The notes: a model not told the origin generated them from the sequence alone. 64,000 bases of DNA from Atriophallophorus winterbourni (GCA_013407085.1 JACCGJ010018287.1:1-64000), one strand, 5' to 3'; shown: positions 1 to 12,502, numbered from the stretch's first letter. A program made the numbers and translations.

Positions 1-1925
1 GGTCTTCCTCTTTCGTAAAACATGAAGGTAACTGAGATACCAGAGAGTATGTGAATTCGAAGGATTTACGGAAGTTTAACATTTTACATTTTTGGATGTT
101 GAATGGTAGACAGTTTCGTAAGGACCACGATTGAACAGCTTCGAGATATTTATGTAGAATTTGACAATATTCTATGGTGTCTACGCCAGTCCAGTCGAAA
201 ATCAAATATACATTATAGTCGTATATTTGCGTCACAACCTGCTTCAGCGTGACATTCTTATAGTATATAGTATTTTATTTAAATTATTATTTAATATTAT
301 ATTATTATTGTTTTATTTAAAATCTCCAACCCCGGGAGGTTGTGAAAATTACCCGAAATGGTTGTGACATTAATATTAGCCATTAAAATTGACTTTGTGT
401 TATAAGTATATTGTTTTGAAGGAATTAATTCCAGTTTCCAAATTGATACAATAACAGAGAGCATTCCATAAAATTGCAAGAGAAAAACAAATCTCAGATA
501 AGATTAAATAATTTTCTCAAGTTCCATCTTACTATGTGAAAGGTATGTTCAGCAGCAAATCAAGATTAGAAGCGCGAGGTGACTAGTTTTTACATTCAGA
601 CTAACAGTATAATTTCGCGACAAACAGAATCATTCCGCTCAATTTTTAATCGTAATTGCGTATTTTGGAAATAAGAGCTTATTGCTGCTATTATAAAACC
701 TTTCTCTTAGCAGTAGAATTCGTTGTGAGAAACTTGTACTCAGTAAACGGTTGAAAATTAAATTGAAATAACACGATTTGTAAAGGTATTGTTTTTCAAG
801 AAATCAGTAAATTATGATCTTCCGTGCTGACTTCCTCGATTTAGATCATGTTGTATACATTTCCGTTGTAGCTGTACTGAATTGTTTGTTATAATTTTTC
901 TAATGAATGATTCTGGTTATGTATTTCAAATACACCAATTGTTAAACAAGGAGCGCTTGTGCATGACGGAAAAGCATGCAAATGAATATTTTGTTTCACC
1001 CATTGTTAATTTATCAACACACCAATCATCTATGCACATGACTCAAAGGTTTATATCTAAACCTAACGTTGTTTTGTTATTACCGATCACGAATTCAATA
1101 CGCTAGTTATTTCATTTTTTGCAATGATTCATAAATCATTTTCAAAAATGAGTAAAGTTAATTCACCAAAAATCTATTATGAGATAACCTAATAACATGC
1201 ATTTAATACATGGCACATCACAAACAAATTTTGTCTTCGAAAACACGACATGGACAAACGTTTTCATGTTTTAGTTCGACATCATATAGTTTTGATATTC
1301 ATAAGCAAAATAAAGGATGTAACTTTGGTTCCTGGGGTTCCATATCGTATCAGCATTTCTAATTCAGTTGCCATAGTTGCAATACGTACGAGCAGTTCTT
1401 TGAATTAACCATAAGTTCAACAAAATGCTACGATTCTTACTTTTGGTGATGAACTCACGGCACATCAAAATTGGAAAATCCTTTTATAAGGCATCAATGC
1501 CCATCAGAACGGTTTCTAACCAATTCATTGACTCGATCTTTCAATTTTGAAAGCATTTTATTTTATTGAAAGGATTAAGGAAATGAGCAATCTAAATTAT
1601 TATCCGATAGCACGTATTGTAGCAGAATCTGAAAACAACGTCATAGAAAAATGATTACATTAGGCCCGAATTCGGAATTCATTCGTTTTCCCATTGTGAT
1701 TTTGAGATCTAACCTGGAGGATCACCACGTGCGTTCATCCTCCCGTGGTATCAGAAAGGAAGGTCTAGAAACTTAAAATAAAATGGTTTACATGCTTCTT
1801 CTATTTAAGAGATAGCGCATTGGAATAAGAGAAATACATCACTAGAATGGGAAGAAAAAAGCGAGATATTCGCAGATTATATATCGAGCGAAAATGCAGT
1901 AAAGCGAAACTAGTTAGAACAAACT
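1..1925. other. AT-rich DNA without a recognisable gene
   Basis: Only short open frames of low-complexity, hydrophobic or basic composition occur here, none with recognisable motifs, splice context or homologous copies elsewhere in the window. I see no gene and no repeat that I can name. Confidence 0.6.
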
Positions 1926-1929
1926 ATTC

Positions 1930-2035
1930 GTATTTATATACTCTTCCAGCACACGCTTCATTAGCGGAATCGTGCTGGTTGCACTCACCAGGTAGGAGCA
2001 GCTTGAACTTTATAACCACAAGTGGATACTGACCA
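1930..2035 (+). repeat. Possible partial R1 repeat
   Basis: The stretch with TCGTGCTG, TTGCACTCA and AGGTAGG (about 1,969-1,996) resembles the segment TTCGTACTG, TTACACCCATCATGTAGGG of the tandem array at 46,880-47,606. Similarity is short and the limits are uncertain. A similar short match sits near 3,740-3,775. Confidence 0.35.
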
Positions 2036-2404
2036 ATCTATGTTTTCGCATTTCGGTTATATCTATACAGGCTTAGAAAATCTGAAGATTCCTAGCATAC
2101 GAGCAGTCCTTGTTCACTTTGCCTAGATCCACTACGAGTGCTTTCCCTAGATCAAGGTTTGTTATTTTATACATTAATCATAAGAAAGCGCCTATGAAAA
2201 TTTTCAGAATGTGACGGAAAAAATTCAAGTACGATATTCTAGTCACGTTAATGCGTTCAACCACCTCTGCATAAAAAGTTTGAGTTCATTTAATCAGACC
2301 GATTGGACAAACATACATTATTTTAGGTGTTAACTTTCAAATAATCCGAGAAAACTTACCACATTAGTTGTATTCATAAGGTAAATTTCAATACCAATGT
2401 ATTG

Positions 2405-2510
2405 TGATCCACATCCCTTACACACCACTACCGGTATCTGGCTGTTTTCCACCGTCAGGTGGATAGAGTAAGATCAGTTTCAGTAAACCTTTGAAGGTCT
2501 CGATCTGCTC
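2405..2510 (+). repeat. R1 interspersed repeat, partial copy
   Basis: This segment shares the series TTACACACCACTACCGG, TCTGGCTGTTT, a GTCAGGTGGA core, AAGATYAGGTT-like sequence and TGAACCTTTGAA-like sequence with 62,214-62,306 in the same order. It is the left half of the R1 unit defined from the array at 46,880-47,606. It has diverged by point changes and small indels. Confidence 0.65.
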
Positions 2511-3990
2511 AAATTTGGTACGTAATACCACTTCACTTATCACATTTACGCTGCTTATATTCAATGTTTGCTGAAAAGTTAATTTTTCGTAGTTATGATG
2601 TTGCCCAAATTTGGGTCGAAAGAAACGCTCGATAATAATGGTTAAAGAAATACTTTAATATTATTGTACAGATAACAACAACAAAGGCGTTATCAAATGC
2701 GATTTATTATTTAGTTGTAGGGTTTATTGTTTAAAACCGTAACGTAATCAGGTGCGAAAACTAGATACAATATAACTTGTTTTCCTAGAAACGAAGCATG
2801 TTCAGTCTTGGCTTATCTCAGATGGTGATGAGGTGTAATCTTCTTGAGCGTTAGGCATAGAATCATTTGCTTATCTATTCAAAGTTATATCAGGTTTTCC
2901 TAATTATTTCATCTCAATCATTACAAAGACACAACCCACTATGATTTCCATTACTGACAGCTTTGATGAGTATTTTGTTTCAACCCCACATATTTTGAAT
3001 ATTAAACAACATTTTAATTTTACTATTTTTGACAGAAATCACCAAAAGTATGATTGAGTAGAAAGGTAATTGAACCGCATTGCTGAAACTTACATTTCAG
3101 TAAGGGTTTAACAAGACCTAGAAATTGTTTAAATTTTTTAGCGCTTTGTGAATTCGGAAGCATAATTCTAAAATTTCAACAATAAGTGAATGAGTGTACC
3201 ACCGCTCAGTAAACATATACATCAGAATCAATGTACCACTTGCACTGTATGGCTTCACTGTTCAATGGCATTGTATGCACTAAACTAACAATCGAAATAT
3301 TCAATCCCAAGAATATTCCCAAAACAAATGTATTAGATTTCTGGCACATGGACATTTCATCGGTACACAAGCTAAAATTATAATAACTAATTCTATGTAG
3401 AGAGTTGAATACTATCGAAATGATTGCTGCTGGTAGCTATCGGCAACCAAAAACAAGCAAGTCTCATCAAACTTTTTCCTTTATCTGTTTCGGCATGGAC
3501 GACCACACGACATTTCAACTATTGTCAGACCTGTGACTGATAGACATTTGTTGGGCGCATATCTTGAATTCAAACAATCAGCAACAATCTCAAATCTTAA
3601 TCTAAAAGCGATGGCTTCGAATGGGGTGTCTGAAGGGATATGCAGCATAACATTTATCTAGTGAATCATTATCCGGATAAATATGGATAGAATATACCAC
3701 AAAATCCGCATTAGACTGCGTTGCCACCAGACACAACCTATAGCTGATTTCGTGCTGTTTGCACTCATTAAAATGGACAGTACGATGAGAAGCTGCATAA
3801 AGAATATGAAAACAATACCAAAATCCCGTGTCTAGCATTTGAATTTTACACGAAATTTTGACCTCGATCTAGCTGTAGATGTTAGCCAGTTGTAAAACCA
3901 GCGTGCGTCCTGCTGCATCTGTTGACAGCCCGCTAGAACTCAGACACACTGAGCATAGTTGTTATTCTGTTATGAAATTCCATCATTTTG
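2511..3990. other. No gene seen
   Basis: AT-rich sequence with frequent stops in all frames. A short R1-like piece (TTTCGTGCTGTTTGCACTCA) lies around 3,748-3,767. Nothing else is recognisable. Confidence 0.55.
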
Positions 3991-3999
3991 GTCATCCAT

Positions 4000-4106
4000 A
4001 AGCGCCTTGAGTGCTTGACCAAGAATCACTTCGTGATGCTGTGTTTGAACATCGTGGCTCGTTGTACGTACCCTATGTAAGAGTGGCATTCAAGTTTAGA
4101 GTAGTC
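4000..4106 (-). repeat. R1 interspersed repeat, partial inverted copy
   Basis: Read on this strand the segment has GAGTGCTTGACC, TGTTTGAACATCGTGG, GTACGTACC and AGTGGCATTCAAGTTT. This is the reverse complement of the right half of the R1 copy at 62,320-62,400, which has the matching ACTTGAATGCTACTG and CCACGATGTTCAAACACA blocks. It is repetitive non-coding DNA with no transposase or RT reading frame. Confidence 0.6.
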
Positions 4107-6135
4107 TATTTTCTTTACACACGAAATATCCCAAATTAACCACTAAATCTTTAACGGGTAAATTTATACTACTATGGTCACCAGCAAAGATTTGTAAAAA
4201 AACCTAATAGAACTCTCACTGCTATTATTCCTTAATGAATGTTTTCCAGTGCTGGAGAAAGAGGACCACTGTCTGCGCACCGCATTATTGGGCTGAGGAA
4301 TGTGTATAGACGTTATGCTACTAAACTTGAAAGCTTTCGATTTTTGATTGTGCCGAGCGGAGAGATACAATTCAATTCGCGCTAATACTTATCAGCGCTT
4401 GAAAATAAATTGTGAATTTAACAGCATTTCAACCTACACCAACGTCTTGACTGTTCATAACTTTGAAAGCTACTTGTTCACCAACTAAAAAATTCAGTTA
4501 ACACAGTTGTTTTTATGATAATCAAGATTTCCATCGAGGTTTTTCAGACATATCGAGTCAAAATTTAGCACCTGTTGGATTGAAGCCTATATCGAGATGA
4601 CTTTTGATAACCTGACTGCCTGTTACAACAGCGCTTCCGGGGCGGCGGTTCTTAAGCTGATAGAAACCTCTCTTCAAATTGCCAATATCTTCTGATTTCA
4701 AAGAGACGTTGCGGCAACACCTAAATATGCCTTGACGTGACCAACATAAAATGCATTAAATCCCGTAATGTCAAGTAATTAAGCTTGATTATTAAATTTG
4801 AGCTAGATTGCAAATATATAAACTAACAGACAAACTCGTCTTTGCATGCTTTTAGTTGACGTACGAGAAGAAAGAATTTCCGTATAGAAAGTTTCATTGG
4901 AGTCAAAAAAGGTTTACTGAATCTGAATGACTAAAAGATATGAACATTCAATCAACATTTTATCGGCTGTCCATAAATAAACTTCTCTATGTAATCAACT
5001 TTATCACAACGAGCTTTTGTTAATTTTGCCTACAGCTCACAATCCTAACACCGGAACAAAAATGGGAGAATTACCCATCCATGTATATCGCTGGATGAGG
5101 AGTCTAAATTTATTCAGATGGAATAACAGCTTCAAATGGTAGGCAGAACAACACTATAATATACAGGAAAATCGCAAATGGTTTGCTGGCTGTGAAAATC
5201 ATCCAAATTTATCGAAAGAGTGCTCATGAACTGGAACACGTAGTGGATGCTGACAAAGTGGAGAAAAGAATACATAACTGGAAATTAATTCAAAAGGTTG
5301 TGTTCGTATATGATAATACCGGTCTTTTATATAGGCTCTGAAAAGACTCGGTTTACGGTTGAACAAAGAATTGATAAATGGCGTTATTCATTATAAACGC
5401 GGTGCAGCTGAGGCGATGATCATTTGGCTGTATGAAAACTTTGAAGGGAGAAAGTAAGATGAAGAAATTTATGTTGAAATAACCACACAAAAGAGAGACA
5501 ACAGATAGTGCGCCAAATATGGAATTTTACGACTTTGAATATTATGACAGTCAAGCATGGCATACACGACCGACGGCGATTAAAACAATTCAAAATAATA
5601 TAACGAGTTCTGAAATGTCTACAGAGAAAGATATTCTCAAATGGCAGCAAAAGGTTTGTGTTTTTACAAGCATATGAAAAGTCACAAAAAATATTAGATT
5701 ACTATCATGACAGATACAAAAAAGATCATTTAACGAATCCCAAACGATATAAATGCAAACACTACCGCTTCGGTAATGATATAATGCGGAGACCCAAATG
5801 CATCCGAAGAAATCACGTGTCAAACAATTCCACAAAAGGTTAGTTCACGTTTCGTTTAGAGCGCGTCATTTTAAAATATAGGAGACAGACTTAGCTGTGC
5901 AAATTCGCATATTTTAATTAAATCATTTCGTTCGTGAATTCAATGAGCGATGAAAGAATACGCGCGAAGAGCAGGCTGATTCCACATAGTCGGCAGTTTC
6001 ACCACGATCTGTCTCGTCTGCGGTACCAAAGCTATACACTGGGCACAATGGTATTGTTCACTTGTCAAATATGTCCTGATGCTAATTAACAGTGGTTTTA
6101 CAGTTTTTACATTTGGTTGTCCAGGAAACACTCTG
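4107..6135. other. No gene seen
   Basis: AT-rich DNA. Small open frames between 5,420 and 5,843 overlap on both strands and have no recognisable motif; I regard them as chance frames. Confidence 0.5.
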
Positions 6136-6520
6136 GTACTCGATTTGAACATCGTCGTTTGTTACGAATCATATTAGACAGTGGCATTCCAGTATAACTT
6201 TGTTTACCACCGTTTCAAGGCTCACTGAGCCCAATCTTACTGTCCACAACTGATGATGGTTTACAGTCAGAAACCGGTTGTGTTGAATTGCAGATGTGAT
6301 TAGAAAACTACAAATAATCAGAGCGCTTGACCGGGAATCACCGCGATTCTGCATTTGATCAACGGTCGGTTTACAAACATTATTTAGCAGTGGCTTCAAG
6401 AAAGAGCTTCCTTTACTACTTCACCAATGTTTCTAGTGTTCACTGAATCGAATCTCTATTATTTCCACCAAATGACAAAAACAACAACTGGAAAACGGTT
6501 GTGGTGTTCAAAGCAAGATG
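6136..6520 (-). repeat. Two diverged tandem R1 units, inverted
   Basis: The block around 6,139-6,300 (TTTGAACATCGTCG, CAGTGGCATTCCAGTATAAC, CAAGGCTCACTGAGCCCAAT) matches the reverse complement of the R1 copy at 62,214-62,400. About 212 bp further on a more diverged unit follows with GAGCGCTTGACCGGGAATCAC, CAGTGGCTTCAAG and a second CGGTTGTG. So the repeat occurs here as a degenerate tandem pair as well as singly elsewhere. Confidence 0.6.
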
Positions 6521-8555
6521 TGGGCACCACAATACACTGGAGAGTTTGTAAAATATACAAGAAAACGAAATGTTGGTCATTTTTGCGTCATGGGTGAGCT
6601 CTTTCTCCAAGCCTAATCAACTTTATTACGTTGCTAGTAATGATAACCAATTATTCATAATTCATTCAATGGTGTAAGATAAATCAGTTGACTTCATACT
6701 TTTCATTTCAGAACAGGCACTGGAAGAGGGGCCAGAGATGAAGAAAAATGGTGCCAATGAAAGTCAATCTTGATCCATTCAGTCAAGCATGTATTGATGA
6801 CGATTTCTCATTCTTTTTTAAATACTGAGTTAACGCTCATTAGTGAATAGCACGATAATTCATAGTCTCCATTTGTAAACACAATACGCGGGGAATAACG
6901 AAAATTACGTCATGTATACAAGACAACAATAATTATTCACGCAAAACGTAAAGCAACAATCAACACAAACACGATGTTCTAGCACTGATCAAAAAATTTA
7001 CATTAATCAATTACAAAAAGCAAAATCGAAAAAAACAAATGCATGGTGAAACTACAAAAATGCGTATTTTGCGCGCATGCTCTTTAACGCCTTCGCTTAT
7101 CTGGTTTGCTGTTTTACATTAGCCCAGCTTCAAGCCCCTTCTAATAATTGCTAGAAGACGAGCAAATCCAGCACCGTGAAGCACAGGTATAGAGCCAGAG
7201 AAAACATCAGAGATTGGCTTAAGCCAAAAACCAAATGCGGAAAACAGACAGATGCAACATCCAAATATATGCAGCATTTAGCTTCAATAAATGTGCGTTT
7301 TAATTTTGCTCTTTTACGATCTAGCATAAAGTTACGATACACAGGATTAACTAAATTCGCGAACCCCTGAAGTTGGTCTCAACCACCTGTCTTTTTTAAT
7401 CTCAATCGAAAAAATGTTCCGGGCCGAGCTTATCGCTGCCGCGATCTTTTTACTTTAATGCGCGATACCTAACTAGCTGTTCTAGACTATCAGTTTCTGC
7501 GAACTGACAAACAAATGCCAGCTGTGATGTAAAGAGTCCTTACAACACCAACGAGAATTTCTTTCGCACTTGTATCCATTTTGTCGATATCAATTGAGAG
7601 ATATCTACATTAGCATCATATGTGTGTCAAACAGAAAACAAATGAGCATATTCTGGTTGGCCTACCCGGGTTTCACAAACAGAGCAGGGTAGTATGCAGC
7701 GGGAGATCGTCGGGGCAGCCGATCTTTGAACTTAATGATAGCTAGCTGCATTGCACCCTTCTGTAAGTTACTGAACCACCTATAAGTCATCAGAACAGAA
7801 ACGACCACTTTATTAAAGAACTGCAAATACCAAATTAATTGTGATGCCATATCGAAGTACGAGATTTTGTGTTCTAGGATGGACGATAAACGTTCAGGAC
7901 TGTTGTCGATTATTGGCCACTACCTAAACATGGAGATAAACACTCTATCTAACGCGATATAAACTTCACCAAAACAGCTGTTAAGCTGGTTGCGATTATG
8001 CTGTTGATTTGGTTCTCCACCGAACGCCACCTGCGTAAGAGAAAATCACGATGCACAAGTCTGGATTAAGACGAAGTGTCAAGCAAAATAAGCGGTTGAG
8101 TAAAGCTGTTTGTTATTGCCAATTCGTGTTAACTCTTATAGGATAGACCATGAATCAGACGCCGAGACTATCAAGTGATTCCATTTCGACGAATAACGGT
8201 TTTTCGTAAAAATGTGAAACGGTGTAGTGGTTTCGCTACAAATGTCAATCTCGGGATAAACGCTACAAAAGAGAAACATTTTCATCTGTTACACTAACCG
8301 TACAACATTTGTGTCCTGCGACACTACTGCGTTTCCGCATACAGCTCAATACCATTGAAAACTCAATTTAGCACGTTACTCGTGCAATATAGTAGCGTTA
8401 CAACAGCATTCGTGAAGGTGAGACGTGGCCGGTGAGATCACATGATCATTGGAAGTGTTTGACCAATGGCGCCTTACAATAATATTGAGCGTCTGATATA
8501 CTAACAGGGCATATAATGGTGCCGCTCGGATGTGACGATGTAATGTACCATCTCC
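6521..8555. other. No gene; contains a probable RTE 3' tail remnant near 7,016-7,095
   Basis: Between 7,016 and 7,095 the blocks AAAATCG, ATGCATGGTGAAACTAC, AAAAATGCG and TTTTGCG recall the 3' end of the RTE element at 9,828-9,890 (AAAATCGCATGCAGTGAAAC, TACAAAAACA, TTTTTGCGTATT). It therefore looks like an isolated 3' tail of that family. The rest is unassigned AT-rich DNA without a supported reading frame. Confidence 0.45.
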
Positions 8556-9895
8556 AATCTTCGTTAACGGGAAGAGCAAATCCGTGAGGAGCAAACTGGG
8601 TCTCGTGCCGGTCGAGGGTGCATAGATCAAATTTTCACACTCCGTCAGTTACTGGAGCAACGCCACGCATTTGGTAGGCCAACTATCGTGGTATTCCTTG
8701 GCACCCGAGCGGCATTCAATTCAATCGAATGCGAAAGTCTTAGAAACTGTCTGCTGAGACATGGAGTGCCCGAGAATTATGTTTGGATCTTGAAAGCATC
8801 ATATTGTCAAATTTCGGTCAGGGTTCGAGCGTACAGACAATTGTCGTCCACGTTTAATATCACCAGCTGGGTGCGGCAGGGTTGCCCTATCTCGCCGTTC
8901 CTCTTTAACTTCGCGATCGACGATGTCCTAAGGAAAGCTTTAGCTGGTCTTGTGGGCGCAGGAGTTGAACTTATGCCGAGTGAGAAAGCTACCGATTTAG
9001 AGTATGCGGATGACATCGCAATTCTGGGAGATGACACTCATATAATGCAACAAGCCCTGGACCGCCTGGCACTTGAAGCTTAAAGGTATGGCGTGTGCTT
9101 TGCGCCTAACAAGTGTAAAACTCTTACCCAGGACTGGAGCGGCTCTCTTCCAAGCCTAACTGTGTGCGATGTCAATCTTGAATTGGTCGACAGCTTTGTT
9201 CACTTTGACAGTCGTATCTCTGCTGGCGGTTGTATCGAGTACGAGATCTCACAACGTGTTCGCAAAGCTGGTGTAGCGTTTGCCAACCTTCGCTACTTGT
9301 GGCGTCGACGCGATGTTTGCTCCATACTACGCAGTGGCGCGTGCTACACTACTTTATGGCTGCGAAACCTGGTCTACCCGAGCGGAAGATGTCTGTCGGC
9401 TTTCTGTTTTTGCCACCCGTTGCCTGAGTAGGATTGCTCGCATTCGATGGCAGCATCGCGTTACAAATATAGATGTATGCAAGCGGGTGTTAGGGACAGG
9501 TGGCCACGGACAGAGAGAAATCTTGATGCTTGCTCGTTTGGGACACGTTTTAAGAATGCCTCCGCACCGTTTACCGTACCGCGGCTTATTCACAGAGCCT
9601 AGCAGAAGCTAGAAGAAACCATCGGGTGGCCAGTCAATGACTTGGCGCATTGGGATGAAAAAACTCACTGTAGCGCTTGGCTCAGTTGAGAGTATTGGTT
9701 TGCCTGGGCGTTTTCCAAAAGCTCCACCTAATAGTTGGCTAGAAACCTTAAGAGTAATGGCTGCAAACCGAAGTCAGTGTATTTAATTATGTCATAATTT
9801 ATTTAATCCCGTATTATTTTATAAAAAACAAAATCGCATGCAGTGAAACTACAAAAACAAGCTGCTTTTTGCGTATTCCGCTTGCCTGCTTTCCC
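8556..9895 (+). mobile_element. RTE-clade LINE, 3' half with reverse transcriptase, decayed
   Basis: Conceptual translation gives the core of an RTE-type (SR2/BovB-like) reverse transcriptase: the EEQTGSRAGRGCIDQIFTLR block near 8,600-8,650, VRQGCPISPFLFNF near 8,870-8,910, the catalytic LEYADDIAIL near 8,997-9,026, then the C-terminal ARATLLYGCETW, CLSRIARIRW and LGHVLRMPPHRLPYR blocks and a final SWLETL...NRSQ near 9,740-9,780. The frame is interrupted by a stop at 9,081-9,083, a frameshift around 9,300-9,350 and a stop near 9,610, so it is dead. The endonuclease half is missing, as expected for a 5'-truncated LINE. The AT-rich 3' tail runs to about 9,890. The family normally nicks target DNA and reverse-transcribes its own RNA in place. 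Confidence 0.9.
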
Positions 9896-10780
9896 TTTTT
9901 CACCCGCTTCATATTGCTTGGCACTTTGGCTCCAGACGTGTGCTTCATGATGCTGATAACAACCAACGGTGAAGACTGAAATTATTTGGCATCTCCACCT
10001 AAAACCTTATTCGGCGACGGCATGAAGTGGGGATGTAGATGCCGTACGAAACCGCGTCGTATATGGCGGTAGGATTATAAACAGAGAAGTCTACAACGAC
10101 CGATTCTGCTGGTGTGATTTGAGACACTAATGATAAGGCTAATCCTCCTGTTAAGCCATCCACACAAAACTAAACAACAAGATTAATTGAACACCGTCAA
10201 GGTTGCTTTCCCTATGCACAAATCTTTAGATAAAAGCAAAGGAAACAAGCGTTTACTGAAGACATTCCAACCCAAATGTAGTGGCCTCTAATGTGAGTAG
10301 CCGCGATGCACAAACATAAAATCACAATACAATTACCCGAACTCAAACAGGGATGTTAATCCGGGTGCTCCCACTCAAACTTTAGGAAGAAGACTAGATA
10401 CCGAAACAATTTGTTTGAATCAGTCTAACCCAAAAGCATTGGACTCTCTAATGTCGGTAGCCGCAATGATGTGCTCAAGTAACCAGCTTCAATTCGTCCG
10501 GGATGTTCTGTGGGTCTTTACCCAAGCCGAACATATAGGTAACTTCACGCGAATCATTGGAGGCGTCAACGAAACAATAAATTAGTTTGCAGTTGATTGT
10601 AACACTAGCTTGGAATATACATCGATCACCACTGCTCTAAAGGGCTTTCATCCTCACTCCATGAAAACTCACGACCTCACTTTTCTACAACTATTAGGGT
10701 AAAATAATTACTTTCGTATACCATGCATTCGGCAGTAGAAAACACCTTCAACCGAAGCACAACATAAAGTTGGAGCTGTA
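9896..10780. other. No gene; internal partial duplication
   Basis: Two related blocks lie about 167 bp apart: 10,264-10,308 and 10,431-10,475. Both read approximately AACCCAAA(N)GNANTGG(C)CTCTAATGT followed by AGTAGCCGC or GGTAGCCGC. They may be remnants of a tandem repeat or of a non-coding part of a retroelement. No reading frame is supported. Confidence 0.4.
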
Positions 10781-10782
10781 TG

Positions 10783-11063
10783 TATGACATCACAAGCCTG
10801 ATCCAGTCCATGTGCCGCGCAGACAAAGTCTGCACGGATGTGCAATCGTGCAGTATTTATGTGCTGTACGGCTAACACCGTGCTAAATTGATTGGCCAAC
10901 GGTAGTGAGCTGCATGCTGAAACACGCTGGAGTCTCACTACCATTTCTATTTCCCCCCTCATATCTGTCTAGGGCTGGGCAACCTGACAGTATCTTAACC
11001 CATGTGCAGTTTGACTGTGCGGCACTTTGCCTGGATCAGGCTTGTGTTTTCATACCATACTGT
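10783..11063. mobile_element. MITE-like element with ~50-bp terminal inverted repeats
   Basis: The left end (GTATGACATCACAAGCCTGA, then TCCAG, TGTGCCGC, CAG, CAAA, CTGCAC) is repeated as the reverse complement at the right end (GTATGAAAACACAAGCCTGA equivalent when read inward, apart from an extra GTATG at the rim, then TCCAG, GTGCCGC, CAG, CAAA, CTGCAC). The ~280-bp unit has no coding capacity. A second copy, in opposite orientation and lacking one end, lies at 11,793-11,995 inside a LINE. These are the hallmarks of a small non-autonomous inverted-repeat element; the superfamily is undetermined. No clear target duplication is visible around this copy. Confidence 0.65.
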
Positions 11064-11499
11064 CATGTTACCCAGTCATACAGTATACGATAACGACGAA
11101 TCATACATTATTGTATGCATTAACAATGCTGGAGAACTGCAGTACAACACACTGAACTGTCAGGTTGTCAAAGCAAAGGCAAATAAGACGGTGAATGATA
11201 GCACATTTGCTTTACCTCGTTTCCAGCGGCAATCAATTCAAAACGCAAATATTTGTAGTACACATATGGCTTAACAATGTTGTTAGTGTTAAGAGGGTCA
11301 CCGTCAAACGACTTCTCCTTATAATTTTCATTTATCATTTCCGTTCTCTATTACAGCACATGGAATTACGGCGCTCATCATTGCCACTTATTAATAAACA
11401 CATCGATCACTTCTTATAACGTGTATTCTCGTGTTTGTTTAAGTAAATTAGCATACCGTTGGGACGACCAACACATCAGTTAGCTTCACGCCTAACGTC

Positions 11500-12295
11500 A
11501 CATGTGTAACTGGTTCAGTACTAAAAGGTTGGATGAAGTGAAGCCTATAGAAGCCCTCTACTTAGATTTCAGCAAAACTTTCGATTCCGGAAATCGCCAC
11601 CTTCTAGATATTAGGATGGCAGCAAAAGGCATACGGGGTTGTCTACTAGCTTGGATAGAGGCGTCATTTACAAGTAGGACATTCAGAGTTTGGGTAGGAT
11701 CTATGCTGTCTAACCAAACCGATGTGATCAGTAGGGTACCCCATTGATGTCTTGTCGTCTGCCTTGAAATGCTCATTTTCGCGGATGATGTATGGTATGA
11801 AAGCACAAGCCTGATCCAGGCAAAGTGGCGTACAGTCAGATACTGCACGTGGGCTAAGATACTGTCAGGTTGCCAGGCCTAGACAGAGGGGGAAATAGAA
11901 GTGAGACTCCAGCGTGCAGCTCACTACCGTTGGCCAATCAATTTAGCACGATGTTAGCCGCCAAGCACAGAAATGCTGTACGATTGCACATCGGTGCGGA
12001 TGATGTACAGTTCATTGGATCAACGGATGAAGATACCTTGAACGGGTCATACTAGTGGGAACAATGTGTCGCTGCAGCTCAACGTGCTATTTCGGCTGAG
12101 ATTCGTGCTATCCAGCAGAAGACCCGACGTATTCGTGCCACTTTACAAGGCATTAATTCGGCACCATTTAGAATATTGCGTCCAGGCGCGGTGCCCTTAC
12201 TACAGAAAGGACATTGTTCGACTCGAAAGCGTACAGCGTTCGAGAGGTGACTCGATTGGCTCGTTAGCCACTTACTGTCCTGTGCAACTGAACGG
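11500..12295 (+). mobile_element. LINE family A (CR1-like), truncated and internally deleted RT copy
   Basis: Translation in several frames follows the RT of the nearly intact LINE-A at 31,340-34,153: EALYLDFSKTFDSGNRHLLD near 11,550-11,610, a shortened GVPQGS region near 11,735, then DDVQFIGSTDED near 11,999-12,034, VFVPLYKALIRHHLEYCVQA near 12,130-12,190 and finally a 3' tail at 12,251-12,295 (CTCGATTGGCTCGTTAGCCA followed by CTTACTGTCCTGTGCAACTG). Roughly 40 bp are missing after GVP and about 130 bp after 12,050 relative to the sister copy at 26,709-28,086. A 203-bp MITE-like element interrupts it. The copy is non-functional. Confidence 0.85.
11793..11995 (-). mobile_element. MITE-like element nested in LINE-A, flanked by 12-bp target duplication
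   Basis: The LINE reading GCGGATGATGTA occurs at 11,781-11,792 and again at 11,996-12,007. The 203 bp between them are the reverse complement of most of the MITE-like unit at 10,783-11,063. Removing them restores the LINE RT (FADD-like region) continuity seen in the copy at 26,709-28,086. The insertion contains one of the two inverted-repeat ends but lacks about 45 bp of the other. The perfect 12-bp repeat is strong evidence for an insertion event. Confidence 0.8.
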
Positions 12296-12489
12296 AAATA
12301 GACGCTTAAAAGTGATCAGAGACCACACGCTAGTTATGAGTAGTACACGAATCCCCGATTTAACATCATAAAGTGGAGCATTGGATTATCACTAAATTGA
12401 ATTGTCATAGGAATAATGATTTCGAAATAAATAAACCTGTTTTTATCTCAGCTCATGATCATACAAAAAACATGCATCCATAGAAAGAA

Positions 12490-12495
12490 TTTATT
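12490..12495 (-). terminator. Polyadenylation signal of the eS17 gene
   Basis: AATAAA on the minus strand, eight bases past the eS17 stop codon. Such a short 3' untranslated leader before the signal is compatible with a compact housekeeping gene. Confidence 0.55.
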
Positions 12496-12502
12496 ATGCT
12501 TC

